From JAEZHK01 sp040768845 (GTDB lineage Bacteria > Bacillota > Clostridia > Christensenellales > Aristaeellaceae): a stretch of 64,000 nt of DNA. Where the stretch lies: contig JAXGME010000011.1 of the NCBI GenBank assembly GCA_040768845.1, forward strand, positions 1-64,000, written 5' to 3'. The notes under the pieces were generated by a model. The model had not been told where the DNA came from. It did no database searches and saw only the letters and a list, made by a program, of their open reading frames with translations. A program made the position numbers and the translations under genes. Of this stretch, positions 51,154 to 60,599 are shown in pieces; within the stretch, counting starts at the first letter, position 1; the number at the start of each line of letters is the position of its first letter.

Positions 51154-52447
51154 GGTCACCGTCGTTGGCGCCGGGCTCGCGGGCTGCGAGGCGGCCTGGC
51201 AGCTGGCGCAGCAGGGGATATCCGTCCGACTGATCGAAATGAAGCCGGAGCGGTTTTCCCCGGCCCACCGGCGGGAGGGGTTTGCGGAACTGGTCTGCTC
51301 CAATTCCCTCAAGGCGGAGCACCTGACCAACGCCTCGGGCCTTCTGAAGGCCGAGATGGAGAAGTTTGGCTCGCTGATCCTCGCCGCCGCGAAGCGGGCG
51401 CGGGTGCCCGCCGGTACCGCGTTGGCGGTGGACCGGGACGTTTTTTCCCGCGAGGTCACCGCCGCGCTGAGCGCGCACCCGCGCGTTCGGATAGAGCGGC
51501 GCGCGGCTTCGCGCATCCCGGAGGAGCCTGTGATCGTCGCCACCGGTCCGCTGACCGACCCGGCCCTCATGGACGATCTCGCGGCGCTGCCCGGCCTGAC
51601 GGCGCTCCACTTCTTCGACGCGGCGGCACCCATCGTGACGGCGGAGTCCCTCGATATGAGCCGGCTCTTCCGCCAGTCCAGAAACGACGGCGGCGCCGGG
51701 GATTACCTCAACAGCCCGCTGGACCGGGCGCAGTACGACGCGTTTTACGAGGCGCTTTTGAGCGCGGAGTTGGCCCCGCTCCACGACTTTGAAAAGGATT
51801 TGGTGTTTGAGGGCTGCCTGGCGGTGGAGATTCTGGCCGCCCGGGGCCGCGACACGCTGGCCTTCGGGCCGATGCGGCCGGTGGGGCTCGTCGATCCGCG
51901 CACCGGAAAGACGCCTTGCGCCGTGGCGCAGCTCCGGCAGGAAAACGCGGCGGGCACGCTTTACAACCTGGTCGGCTTTCAAACCCGGCTCAAGTGGGGC
52001 GAACAGAAGCGGGTGTTTTCGATGCTCCCGGGCCTTGAGCGTGCCGAATTTGTCCGCTACGGCGTGATGCACAAAAACACATACCTCAACAGCCCCGACA
52101 TCCTGGGCAGGAACTTCGCCCTTTCCGGAAGGCCGATGACGCGCTTTGCCGGCCAACTGACCGGCGTGGAGGGGTATGTGGAGTCGGCGGCGTCGGGCCT
52201 TGTGGCGGGGCTGAACCTGGGCCGGGCGCTCCGGGGCCTTCCGGAGCTCGACTTTCCCGGCGAAACGCTCCTGGGCGCGCTGGAGGCCCATGTGCGCACC
52301 AAAGACGCGAACTTCCAGCCGATGAACGCCAATTTCGGCATCTTGACGCCGCTGGGCGAAAGGGTCCGGAGCAAGAAAAACCGGTACGAGGCGCATGCCC
52401 GGCGCGCGCTTTCGGCCATCGACAGATTATTGGAGGAAAATCCATGA
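51146..52447 (+). CDS. trmFO: Methylenetetrahydrofolate-tRNA (uracil54) methyltransferase
   Basis: 433 residues. An FAD enzyme that makes m5U54 in tRNA using methylene-THF. N-terminal VTVVGAGLAGCEAAWQLAQQ, FAELVCSNSLKAEH, and PMNANFGILTPL near the C-terminus are diagnostic. It overlaps topA by eight bases, the usual Bacillota order. Confidence 0.95.
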   Translation: MNEVTVVGAGLAGCEAAWQLAQQGISVRLIEMKPERFSPAHRREGFAELVCSNSLKAEHLTNASGLLKAEMEKFGSLILAAAKRARVPAGTALAVDRDVFSREVTAALSAHPRVRIERRAASRIPEEPVIVATGPLTDPALMDDLAALPGLTALHFFDAAAPIVTAESLDMSRLFRQSRNDGGAGDYLNSPLDRAQYDAFYEALLSAELAPLHDFEKDLVFEGCLAVEILAARGRDTLAFGPMRPVGLVDPRTGKTPCAVAQLRQENAAGTLYNLVGFQTRLKWGEQKRVFSMLPGLERAEFVRYGVMHKNTYLNSPDILGRNFALSGRPMTRFAGQLTGVEGYVESAASGLVAGLNLGRALRGLPELDFPGETLLGALEAHVRTKDANFQPMNANFGILTPLGERVRSKKNRYEAHARRALSAIDRLLEENP

Positions 52448-52974
52448 TTCGGGGAACCACCATCTGCGGCGTGCGCCGAAACGGCCAGACCGCCATCTCC
52501 GGCGACGGTCAGGTGACCGTCGGCGAGACCGCCATCATGAAGATGAATGCGAAAAAGGTGCGCCGCATTGCCGGCGGCAAGGTCGTGATCGGCTTTGCCG
52601 GGTCGGTGGCGGACGCCTTCGCGCTGAGCGAAAAGTTTGAGGAGAAGCTGACCCAGTTTTCCGGCAACCTGCCCCGGGCCGCGGTGGAGCTGGCGCAGGA
52701 GTGGCGGCAGGATAAGGCCATGCGCAAGTTGGAAGCGATGCTTTTGTGCGCCGACGCGGACAACCTGATGCTGGTTTCGGGCACCGGCGAAGTCATCGAA
52801 CCCGACGACGGCGTGATCGCCATCGGCTCCGGCGGCAACTACGCGCTGGCCGCCGCCCGCGCCCTGGCGGAGAATACGCAGCTCTCCGCCGCGGAGATTT
52901 CCGAAAAGGCGCTTCGCATCGCCGCGTCCATCTGCGTGTACACCAACGACCACATCATCACGGAGATTGTCTGA
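52444..52974 (+). CDS. hslV: HslV peptidase subunit
   Basis: 176 residues. The N-terminal-nucleophile threonine protease; TTICGVRRNGQTAISGDGQ holds the catalytic Thr after processing of a short leader. It forms the HslVU protease. Unlike B. subtilis, which uses Ser, a Thr is present here. Overlaps trmFO by four and hslU by one base. Confidence 0.95.
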   Translation: MIRGTTICGVRRNGQTAISGDGQVTVGETAIMKMNAKKVRRIAGGKVVIGFAGSVADAFALSEKFEEKLTQFSGNLPRAAVELAQEWRQDKAMRKLEAMLLCADADNLMLVSGTGEVIEPDDGVIAIGSGGNYALAAARALAENTQLSAAEISEKALRIAASICVYTNDHIITEIV

Positions 52975-54347
52975 TGGAAAGATTGACGCATACGCTGACC
53001 CCGCGCGAGATCGTGCGCGAGTTGGACCGCTACATCATCGGCCAGGACGAGGCCAAGCGCGCGGTGGCCATCGCGCTCAGAAACCGCTACCGCCGGGCGC
53101 TTCTGCCCGACGAGATCCGCGATGAGGTGACGCCCAAGAATATCCTCATGGTGGGGCCCACCGGCGTGGGCAAGACCGAGATCGCCCGCAGGCTGGCGCG
53201 CCTGGTGGACGCGCCCTTTGTCAAGGTGGAAGCCACCAAGTTTACGGAAGTGGGCTATGTGGGCCGCGACGTGGATTCCATCATCCGCGACCTGGTGGAG
53301 GCGTCCATCCGCCTGGTGCAGGCGCACCACGCGGAGGCCGTGGGCGAAAAGGCCGCCCGCGCCGCCGAGGAGCGGCTGGCGGACCTGATCGTCCGCCCCG
53401 CCAAAAAGGTCAACCCCATCGACGTGCTGCTGGGCAACAAGCCCAAGGAGCCGGATGTTCCGCCGGAGGAGCGCGCCCGCGTTAGCCAGAAGCGCGAGGA
53501 TGTATTGAGGGCGTTGGCAAACGGCGAACTGGAGCACACGCTGGTGGAGATCGAGGTGGCGGAAAAGCTTCCGAAAAACGAGATTCCCGGCACCGATGTC
53601 AACGTGAACGACATGCTGGGCTCCATCCTGCCCAAGCGCACCAAGCTGCGCAAGGTGGAGGTTTCCGAGGCGCGGCGCATCCTGCTGGCCGAGGAGGAGG
53701 AGAGCCGGATCGACATGGACGCGGTGTACTCCGAGGCCATTCAGAAGGCCGAGCAGGACGGCATCGTGTTTCTGGACGAAATTGACAAGGTGGCGGGCAA
53801 GAACGCCGGGCACGGCCCGGATGTGTCCCGCGAGGGCGTACAGCGGGACATCCTGCCCATTGTGGAGGGCTCTACGGTGCCCACCAAGTACGGCCCGGTG
53901 AAAACCGACCACATCCTCTTCATCGCGGCGGGTGCGTTCCACGTGGCGAAGGTCGCCGACCTGATCCCGGAACTGCAGGGGCGCTTCCCGGTGCGCGTGA
54001 CGCTGAAGCCGCTGACCCGAGAGGACTACCGCCGCATCCTGACCCAGCCGGAGAACGCGCTGATCCGCCAGTATCAGGCGCTGCTCAAGGTGGACGGCGT
54101 GTCGCTGAGGTTTGACGACAGCGCCATCGACGCCATCGCGGAGTTTGCCTGGCTTTCCAACGAAAACAGCGAGAACATCGGCGCCCGCAGGCTGCATACG
54201 GTGCTGGAAGGCATTTTGAGCGATGTGGCCTTCAACGCCGGCGACGGCGACGCACCCGAGGTGGAGGTTGTGGTGGACGCGGCCTACGCCCGGGCGCGGT
54301 TGGGCGACGAGTGCGCGGAGAAGGACCTGCACAAGTACATCCTGTGA
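52974..54347 (+). CDS. hslU: HslU ATPase of HslVU protease
   Basis: 457 residues. Clp/Hsp100 ATPase: N-terminal LTPREIVRELDRYIIGQDEAK, Walker A GPTGVGKTEIARRLARL, Walker B IVFLDEIDK, the pore-loop motif GYVGRD, a reduced I domain, and the C-terminal DLHKYIL tail that inserts into HslV. CodY does not follow, in contrast to Bacillus. A hairpin ends the unit. Confidence 0.96.
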   Translation: MERLTHTLTPREIVRELDRYIIGQDEAKRAVAIALRNRYRRALLPDEIRDEVTPKNILMVGPTGVGKTEIARRLARLVDAPFVKVEATKFTEVGYVGRDVDSIIRDLVEASIRLVQAHHAEAVGEKAARAAEERLADLIVRPAKKVNPIDVLLGNKPKEPDVPPEERARVSQKREDVLRALANGELEHTLVEIEVAEKLPKNEIPGTDVNVNDMLGSILPKRTKLRKVEVSEARRILLAEEEESRIDMDAVYSEAIQKAEQDGIVFLDEIDKVAGKNAGHGPDVSREGVQRDILPIVEGSTVPTKYGPVKTDHILFIAAGAFHVAKVADLIPELQGRFPVRVTLKPLTREDYRRILTQPENALIRQYQALLKVDGVSLRFDDSAIDAIAEFAWLSNENSENIGARRLHTVLEGILSDVAFNAGDGDAPEVEVVVDAAYARARLGDECAEKDLHKYIL

Positions 54348-54363
54348 CCGGGCGCGGTTTGTG

Positions 54364-54392
54364 AGGCCCGCGGGCGTATGCCCGCGGGCCTT
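54364..54392 (+). terminator. Hairpin after hslU
   Basis: A perfect 12-bp stem AGGCCCGCGGGC (54364-54375) with 54380-54391, loop of 4. Followed only by TTGTGG, so the U-run is weak. Confidence 0.6.
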
Positions 54393-54408
54393 GTGGCGCT
54401 TCCCGCTC

Positions 54409-54437
54409 TTTACACCGGCGGGAAAATGCGGTACAAT
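54409..54437 (+). promoter_or_regulatory. Promoter of the DUF308 gene
   Basis: TTTACA (54409-54414), 17 bases, TACAAT (54432-54437). Start near 54444; leader includes GGGGAGGGG before the GTG at 54489. Confidence 0.6.
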
Positions 54438-54488
54438 CGAATTGTGGGAATCCGCGCTCCGGCGCGGTCCTGAAGGGGAGGGGTTACT

Positions 54489-55028
54489 GTGCGGGCGTTA
54501 TCCGTCATTCTGGGCATTGTGCTCATCGTCGGCGGCGTGGTGTTCATCGCAAGCCCCGGCGCCATGATGTTGGGCGTGGGTTCGCTGATCGGCCTTTTTA
54601 TCCTGATTCACGGCGTGGGCTCGCTGATCGGGCACTACCGCTTTCGCGCGCTGGGCGACGGCTGGGGCGTCGCGGGCGCGATCCTCTCCGTGGTGCTGGG
54701 CATCCTTCTGATGACCAGCGTACAGCTTCAGCTGGTCACCAACCTGACGGTCGTGTTCATCGCCGGCATTTGGATGATGGCGGCGGGCGTGGTGCTGATG
54801 GCGACCGCCATCCGCATGTCCCGCTACGCCGTCGCAATGCCCTGGGAGCGGCCGAGCAGGGCCTGGCTGTGGCTGCTGCTGCTGGGGCTTATCCTGATCA
54901 TCCTGGGCATCCTGGCCTACGTGCATCCGCTGGCGGGCGTGATGACGATGAGCCTTCTCATGGGCGTATATGTGATCGCCGCGGGCGTCAACCTGATCGC
55001 GCTGGCCTGCTGCCGGTCGGACTGGTGA
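54489..55028 (+). CDS. DUF308/HdeD-family membrane protein
   Basis: 179 residues, six membrane helices in three pairs: GIVLIVGGVVFIASPGAM opens the first. The HdeD/DUF308 family has no proven activity in Bacillota; E. coli HdeD is linked to acid resistance. GTG start with GGGGAGGGG upstream. Twenty-eight bases before the phosphorylase gene, so possibly co-transcribed. Confidence 0.85.
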   Translation: MRALSVILGIVLIVGGVVFIASPGAMMLGVGSLIGLFILIHGVGSLIGHYRFRALGDGWGVAGAILSVVLGILLMTSVQLQLVTNLTVVFIAGIWMMAAGVVLMATAIRMSRYAVAMPWERPSRAWLWLLLLGLILIILGILAYVHPLAGVMTMSLLMGVYVIAAGVNLIALACCRSDW

Positions 55029-55056
55029 CGGCGCCGCGGAGTCCGGAGGTTTATCC

Positions 55057-56367
55057 ATGATCAATCCTGTGGATGTCATTCTCAAAAAACGCGCGGGCCG
55101 GGCGCTGACAAAAGAGGAAATCGAGGCCTTCGTCGCCGGATCGGTGGACGGCTCCTTCCGGGAGTACCAGGTTTCCGCGCTGCTGATGGCCATCGCCATC
55201 CGCGGCATGACGGACCGGGAAACCCGGGACCTGACGATGGCCATGGCCCATTCCGGCGAGATGCTGGACCTCTCCGCCATCGCCGGGCTCAAGGTGGACA
55301 AGCACTCCACCGGCGGCGTCGGCGACACCACCACGTTGATTTTGACGCCCCTGGTCGCCGCCTGCGGCGCAAAGGTGGCCAAGATGAGCGGGCGCGGGCT
55401 GGGGCATACCGGCGGCACGCTGGATAAGCTGGAGTCCATCCCGGGCATGCGGGTGGATCTCACCATCGAGCAGTTTGAGGCGCAGGTCAACCGCATCGGC
55501 TGTGCGGTGATCGGGCAGACCAAGTCCCTCGCGCCGGCGGACAAGCTGTTTTACGCCCTCCGGGATGTGACGGGTACCGTGGATTCGATGCCGCTCATCG
55601 TCTCCTCCATCCTGTCCAAGAAGATCGCGGCGGGCTGCGACGCGGTGGTGCTGGATGTGAAAACCGGCACCGGCGCGATCATGCCGACGCTGGCAGGTTC
55701 CATCGAGTTGGCCCAAAAGATGGTCGCCATCGGCAACATGACCGGGCGACGCTTTTCCGCGCTGGTGACGGACATGGATCAGCCGCTGGGTATGAACGTG
55801 GGCAACGCCCTCGAAGTGGAGGAGGCCATCGACGTGCTTTCGGGCCGCGCGGAGGGCGACCTTCTGGAGGTGTCGCTGATGCTGGGCGCCTACATGCTGG
55901 TGGGCGCGAAGCGCGCCGGGAGCGTCGACGAAGGCAAGGCCATGCTGCGCCGGGCGCTGGCAAGCGGCACCGGGCTGAAAAAGCTCGCGGAGATGATCAA
56001 GGCCCAGGGCGGCGATCCGGAGGTGGCCTACCACCCGGAGCGCCTGCCCCGGGCCAGGAAGTCCATGCTCTTTCGCGCGGAGACGGGCGGCTTTGTGCGG
56101 CGGATGCACGCCGAGCGGATTGGAAACGCCGCCCGGGCGCTGGGTGCGGGCCGCGAGCGCAAGGAGGACGGCATCGATCCCTCCGTGGGCATCCTGATGA
56201 AGGTGCGGCTGGGCGACGGCGTGGCGGTCGGGCAGCCGCTGTGCGAAGTGCGCGCGTCGGAGAAGTCCGACGTAGAGCGGGCGATGGCGCTCCTCGCCGG
56301 CGCGGTGGAGATCGGCCCGGAGCCCGCGCCCAGGCCGCCGCTGATCCACGCGGTGATCGGGGCCTGA
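55057..56367 (+). CDS. pdp: Pyrimidine-nucleoside phosphorylase
   Basis: 436 residues. It splits uridine or thymidine with phosphate. Family signature GLKVDKHSTGGVGDTTTLIL, MSGRGLGHTGGTLDKLE and the phosphate-binding KTGTGAIM region. Residue choice between Pdp and thymidine phosphorylase cannot be settled here; Bacillota usually have the broad enzyme. AGTCCGGAGG precedes the ATG. Confidence 0.93.
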   Translation: MINPVDVILKKRAGRALTKEEIEAFVAGSVDGSFREYQVSALLMAIAIRGMTDRETRDLTMAMAHSGEMLDLSAIAGLKVDKHSTGGVGDTTTLILTPLVAACGAKVAKMSGRGLGHTGGTLDKLESIPGMRVDLTIEQFEAQVNRIGCAVIGQTKSLAPADKLFYALRDVTGTVDSMPLIVSSILSKKIAAGCDAVVLDVKTGTGAIMPTLAGSIELAQKMVAIGNMTGRRFSALVTDMDQPLGMNVGNALEVEEAIDVLSGRAEGDLLEVSLMLGAYMLVGAKRAGSVDEGKAMLRRALASGTGLKKLAEMIKAQGGDPEVAYHPERLPRARKSMLFRAETGGFVRRMHAERIGNAARALGAGRERKEDGIDPSVGILMKVRLGDGVAVGQPLCEVRASEKSDVERAMALLAGAVEIGPEPAPRPPLIHAVIGA

Positions 56368-56369
56368 CC

Positions 56370-57599
56370 ATGGACAGGGTTATCCTGCACTGCGACTGCA
56401 ATGGATTTTACGCTTCGGTGGAGTGCAAGGACCGCCCGGAGCTTCGCGATGTGCCGATGGCCGTGGCGGGGGACCCGAAGAACCGGACGGGCATCATTCT
56501 GGCGAAAAACGAGCGGGCCAAGGCCTATGGCGTCAAGACCGCCGAAACGGTCTACGCGGCAAAGCGCAAGTGCCCGGCGCTGGTGCTGGTGCCGCCGCGC
56601 CACCGCCGCTATCAGGAGATTTCCCGGGCGGTCAACCGGCTGTACCTCGATTATACCGACCAGGTGGAGCCCTTTGGCATCGACGAGAGCTGGCTGGACG
56701 TGACCGGCTCTCTTTCGCTTTTAAGCACCACCGGGCCGCTCCTGGCGGACGAACTGCGCCGGCGGGTGCGGGAGGAGATCGGCATCACCATCTCCGTGGG
56801 CGTCAGCTTTTGCAAAATCCTGGCCAAGATGGGCTCGGACCTCAAAAAGCCGGATGCCACCACCGTGCTGACCCGGGAAAACTTCCGGGAGCGCATCTGG
56901 AACCTGCCGGCGGGGGACATGCTGTTTGCGGGGCGATCCACGGTGACGCGGCTGGAGAAGTACGGCATCCGCACCATCGGAGACATTGCCCGGGCGGATC
57001 GGGAGGACCTCGTTCGTCTGATGGGAAAGGGCGGCGGCCAGCTGTGGGACTATGCCAACGGCCTGGACGACGCCCCCGTGCTGCCCCTTGACCGGCACGA
57101 CGAAGTCAAGTCCGTCGGGAACGGCATGACATTCCCGCGGGACCTGACGACGGATGAGGAGATTCGAGCCGCCCTTTCGATGCTGGCGGACGAGGTGTCC
57201 ACCCGCATGCGCGCCCACGGCGTCAAGTGTCAGACGGTGGCGGTGCACATCAAGGACCCGGCCATGAAGACCATCTCCCGTCAGACCGCGCTCAGGCACC
57301 CGACGAGGCTCCAGGCGGAGCTCACCGAGCAGGCGATGCGGCTGGTACGCGCCCACTGGCGCCCGGACGCGCCGGTGCGCGCGCTGACGCTGACCGCCGC
57401 CGGCCTCATCCCGGAAGACGAGGACGCGGCGCAGCTGTCCATCTTCGGGGAGGACGACGAAAGGCGGCGGGAGAAGCTGGAGAAGCTGGAGGACGCGGTG
57501 TACAGGATTCGCAGCCGCTTCGGCCCCGGCAGCATCAAGGTGGGCGCGCCGGACGCGGTGCTGGGCAGAGAGCGCCCGCCGGAGCCCGGTGACGAATAG
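56370..57599 (+). CDS. dinB: DNA polymerase IV (Y family)
   Basis: 409 residues. A translesion polymerase: the ILHCDCNGFYASVE acid box, the second acid pair in FGIDESWLDVTG, ISVGVSFCKILAKMGSDLKKP, and an HhH thumb (IRTIGDIARADREDL). The C-terminus has QLSIFG, a beta-clamp-binding motif. No LexA box is seen near it; it starts two bases after pdp, so it is in the same transcript. Confidence 0.93.
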   Translation: MDRVILHCDCNGFYASVECKDRPELRDVPMAVAGDPKNRTGIILAKNERAKAYGVKTAETVYAAKRKCPALVLVPPRHRRYQEISRAVNRLYLDYTDQVEPFGIDESWLDVTGSLSLLSTTGPLLADELRRRVREEIGITISVGVSFCKILAKMGSDLKKPDATTVLTRENFRERIWNLPAGDMLFAGRSTVTRLEKYGIRTIGDIARADREDLVRLMGKGGGQLWDYANGLDDAPVLPLDRHDEVKSVGNGMTFPRDLTTDEEIRAALSMLADEVSTRMRAHGVKCQTVAVHIKDPAMKTISRQTALRHPTRLQAELTEQAMRLVRAHWRPDAPVRALTLTAAGLIPEDEDAAQLSIFGEDDERRREKLEKLEDAVYRIRSRFGPGSIKVGAPDAVLGRERPPEPGDE

Positions 57600-57612
57600 C
57601 GCGGCCGGACGG

Positions 57613-58368
57613 TCACGCCCACTGTCCGTACAATTCGCGCATCCAGCCGCGCACGTCCATGCCGTAGGCGGCGGCGAGGTTTTCGTCGGACAGCGCGGCC
57701 CTTGCCTCGCCGCGGGCGATGATCTCGCCCCGGTTCATCAAAATGGCCTCGTCGCCCCAGGCGCGGGCCAGGCTGAGGTCGTGGACCACGGACACCACGG
57801 AGCGCCCCGTGTCCCGCACCCAGCGCCCGATCAGATGAAACACCTCTTTTTGATAGGCCAGGTCCAGGTGATTGGTGGGCTCGTCCAGGAGCAGCAGCTC
57901 CGGGTCCTGGGCCAGCAGCTGCGCCAGAAATGCCCGCTGCAGCTCGCCGCCGGACAGCGTCAGCACGGAATGGTCCCGCAGCGCCGCCATGCCCGTGGCA
58001 TGAAGCGCCCGCTCCACCTGGGTTTCATTGTCCGCGCCGGGTTCGGAAAACGGCCCGCCCCGGTAGGCGTAGCGGCCCAGCCGCACCACCTGATCCACCG
58101 TGAAGGCATAGCCAACCGAATGGTTCTGCGCCAGAAGGCCCAGTTTTCGGGCCAGCGCGGCGGGCCTCAGCCGCGAAAGGTCCGTGCCGTCCATGAAGAC
58201 CGCGCCCTCGCAGGGGATCATCTGCGCGATGGCGTTCAGAAGCGTGGACTTGCCCGCGCCGTTGGGGCCGACGATCATCAGCCACCGCCCCGAAGGCAGG
58301 ATAAGCGAGGCGCGGTTGACCACCGTCAGCCTGCCGTAGCGAACCGTGACATCCCGTACATCCAGCAT
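57613..58368 (-). CDS. btuD: Cobalamin/iron-siderophore-type ABC transporter ATPase
   Basis: 251 residues. Walker A GPNGAGKSTLLNAIAQ, signature LSGGELQRAFLAQLL, Walker B LLLLDEPTNHLDLA, and a switch His in VVHDLS. FecE/BtuD family. The riboswitch ahead of the operon points to a cobamide as cargo. Start directly abuts the permease stop. Confidence 0.88.
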   Translation of the reverse strand: MLDVRDVTVRYGRLTVVNRASLILPSGRWLMIVGPNGAGKSTLLNAIAQMIPCEGAVFMDGTDLSRLRPAALARKLGLLAQNHSVGYAFTVDQVVRLGRYAYRGGPFSEPGADNETQVERALHATGMAALRDHSVLTLSGGELQRAFLAQLLAQDPELLLLDEPTNHLDLAYQKEVFHLIGRWVRDTGRSVVSVVHDLSLARAWGDEAILMNRGEIIARGEARAALSDENLAAAYGMDVRGWMRELYGQWA

Positions 58369-59388
58369 TCAGCGCACCCTTCTGGTCTTGAAAAAGATGT
58401 AGACAAAGGCGATCGAGCCGACGAAGGACGTGATCACGCCGATGGGCAGTTCCAGCGGCTTCAATAGTACGCGGCTCAAAAGATCCGCCAGCATCAGGAA
58501 CACGCCTCCGGCGAACATCGAGGCGGGCAGCAGCCTGCGGTGATCGGGCCCCACCACCATCCGGGTCATGTGGGGCACCACCAGGCCCACAAAGCCGATG
58601 GTGCCGCCCACGGAAACGCTGACGCCGATCAGCGCCGAAACCGCGATCAGCACCCATCGCTTTACGCGCCGCACATCCACGCCCACGCTCTTTGCGTTTT
58701 CCTCGCCCAGCGCGAAGGCGTTGAGCTCGTTCGCATACCGCAGGATCACCGCGCCGAAGGCCGCCAGCGCCGCCAAAAGCCACGCGGCGTCCCGGGCGGA
58801 GCTGCCTGAAAGGGAGCCCATCGTCCAGAACATGATGGAGCGGACCTTTTCACCCGAAAAAGTCACGATCAGGCTGATGATCGAGTGGGCGAACATGGTG
58901 AAGATCACGCCCACCAAAATGATCGTGTTGGTGGACAGCGTGCCGTCCAGCCGCGCCGCCAGGCCCATGATCAGCGCCAGCGAACCGAAGGCGAAGGCCA
59001 CCGCCATCAGGCTGGTGGCGCCGCCGGCGAGGCCCGGGATCGTCAGCCCCAGCGCGATGGCGAGCGTCGCCCCCAGCGACGCGCCCGCCGACACGCCAAA
59101 GGTGGATCCGTCGGCCAGCGGGTTGCGCAATAGTCCCTGCATCGCGCCGCCGGCCAGCGACAGCATCGCGCCGGCGAGCATCACCGAAACCACCCGGGGC
59201 AGCCGGACGTTCACGATGATCGAGGCGTTCATGCCGCCCTCGAGACCCAGGATGGCCCGGAGCGACTCCAGCGGCGGCACGTAGACGCTGCCCGCGCCCA
59301 CGCAGAATAAGAGCGTCGCCAGCGCCGCCGCCGACATCAGCGCGTATTGGAGGGGGGAAAACCCCGGGCGGGGCTTCCTAATCGCCAT
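58369..59388 (-). CDS. btuC: Cobalamin-type ABC transporter permease (FecCD family)
   Basis: 339 residues, about nine or ten membrane helices. FecCD/BtuC landmarks: RLPRVVSVMLAGAMLSLAGG, MQGLLRNPLADGSTFGVSAG, and VGGTIGFVGLVVPHMTR. Overlaps the binding-protein gene by 11 bases. Confidence 0.88.
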   Translation of the reverse strand: MAIRKPRPGFSPLQYALMSAAALATLLFCVGAGSVYVPPLESLRAILGLEGGMNASIIVNVRLPRVVSVMLAGAMLSLAGGAMQGLLRNPLADGSTFGVSAGASLGATLAIALGLTIPGLAGGATSLMAVAFAFGSLALIMGLAARLDGTLSTNTIILVGVIFTMFAHSIISLIVTFSGEKVRSIMFWTMGSLSGSSARDAAWLLAALAAFGAVILRYANELNAFALGEENAKSVGVDVRRVKRWVLIAVSALIGVSVSVGGTIGFVGLVVPHMTRMVVGPDHRRLLPASMFAGGVFLMLADLLSRVLLKPLELPIGVITSFVGSIAFVYIFFKTRRVR

Positions 59389-60268
59389 AGGCGAAGTCGC
59401 AAAGATCCTGTGCCGCCTCGGTCAGCCGGGGGCCGGGCCGGGTCATGGCGTTGGAGTCCGCGGTGAGAATCCTGCCGTTTTTGACGGCGGAAACATCCGC
59501 CCAACCGGCGCGGGCGGAGATCTCCTCGGCGGGCGTTGGGCCGTCGCCAAAGTACATCGTGACGGTGACGATCAGGTCCGGATTCCGGGCGATGACCTGT
59601 TCCTGCGAGATCTCGGCCCAGCCGTCCACATCGGCAAAGATGTTTTCAAGGCCCAGCATTTCGGCCAGCTCGTTCATGAAGGTGCCCTTGCCGGCGGTCC
59701 AGAGTCCGTACTCCAGCGGCGACACCTCAAAATACACCGTGCTGGGCGCCGCGTTTTCGGGCACCTTGGCTATAACCGCGTCAAAGGAGGCGCGCATGCC
59801 GTCGACGAGCGCCTGGGCCTCGTTTTCCCTGCCCACCGCCTGGCCGATGCCCGCGATCGCCTGGTAGACGCCGGCGATGTCGGTCGCCTCGGTGACGAAC
59901 ACCGGCACGCCCGCCTGCTCGATGGCCTCCACCTGCTCCATCGGCTGCGCCATGGAGCTCATGAGCACAATATCCGGCTTGAGAGCCAGGATTTCTTCGA
60001 TGTTCGTGTTGCCGCCGGAGCCCAGCACCGGCGCCGCCAGCGCTTCCTCCGGATAGTCGCAGTACTCGCCGCGGCCCACCAGGCTTTCGCCCGCGCCCAG
60101 CGCGAACAAAATTTCACACTCGGCGGCGGACAGCGCCGCCACGCGCCCGGCCGGCTCGGCCAGCGTGTGCTGGCGGCCCAGCATGTCGGTGGACTGGATT
60201 TCCGCCACCGCGCCCAGCGACAACACCAGCATCAGCGCGACAATCAGCGACAAAACCCTCTTGAACAT
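59378..60268 (-). CDS. btuF: Cobalamin-type ABC transporter substrate-binding protein
   Basis: 296 residues. Signal peptide MFKRVLSLIVALMLVLSLGA without a lipobox Cys, then a TroA/BtuF-type two-lobe fold with the long joining helix; AGRVAALSAAECEILFALGA, GRGEYCDYPEEA and EEILALKPDIVL are typical. ATG at 60268 has GGAGG seven bases upstream. A cobalamin riboswitch and terminator lie in its leader. Confidence 0.87.
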   Translation of the reverse strand: MFKRVLSLIVALMLVLSLGAVAEIQSTDMLGRQHTLAEPAGRVAALSAAECEILFALGAGESLVGRGEYCDYPEEALAAPVLGSGGNTNIEEILALKPDIVLMSSMAQPMEQVEAIEQAGVPVFVTEATDIAGVYQAIAGIGQAVGRENEAQALVDGMRASFDAVIAKVPENAAPSTVYFEVSPLEYGLWTAGKGTFMNELAEMLGLENIFADVDGWAEISQEQVIARNPDLIVTVTMYFGDGPTPAEEISARAGWADVSAVKNGRILTADSNAMTRPGPRLTEAAQDLCDFAYGD

Positions 60269-60302
60269 GGTGATTCCTCCCATCGATGTGATAAAATGCG
60301 GA

Positions 60303-60332
60303 AAACAAAAACCCCTCCATGCTTCGGAGGGA
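60303..60332 (-). terminator. Riboswitch-controlled terminator
   Basis: On the minus strand CCCTCC (60331-60326) pairs with GGAGGG (60318-60313) over a 7-base loop and is followed by GTTTTTGTTTT. It sits between the aptamer and btuF, so cobalamin binding would end transcription early. Confidence 0.85.
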
Positions 60333-60365
60333 TGTCAATCAAACCCAGCCCCAGGAGCATACAAA

Positions 60366-60522
60366 GCGCACCAGGTCTCCCGGCTTGGCCTCATCCTACT
60401 CGGACGCCTTCCCGCCCATCGGGCGGTGGCAAAAAGTCCTTTCGTCCGCTTTACGGTTACTGGGATAGCCCGGAATTCTCATCCGCGTTCCCTCGGCGTT
60501 TCCGCCGGCACTTTCGTGCGTT
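60366..60522 (-). promoter_or_regulatory. Cobalamin riboswitch
   Basis: The minus-strand leader of btuF carries the B12-element core. GAGGGAACGCGGATGAGAA is at about 60496-60478, followed by CCGGGCTATCCCAGTAACCG and later GAAGGCGTCCGAGTAGGATG. The closing B12 box AAGCCGGGAGACCTG is at about 60386-60372. The element and the terminator that follows form a standard transcription-off switch. Confidence 0.93.
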
Positions 60523-60546
60523 TGCGCTGGCTATTCACTTGAAAAA

Positions 60547-60575
60547 AGTGTATCATAAAGGTGTGTGCGCGTCAA
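60547..60575 (-). promoter_or_regulatory. Promoter of the btu operon
   Basis: On the minus strand TTGACG (60575-60570), 17 bases, TACACT (60552-60547). The riboswitch begins about 20 bases downstream. Confidence 0.6.
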
Positions 60576-60599
60576 GGCACACGTCAAAAAGGGGGTACG

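Noticed and set aside
49039..51633. 864-residue minus-strand open frame
   Set aside because: Antisense of topA and the start of trmFO, both certain genes.
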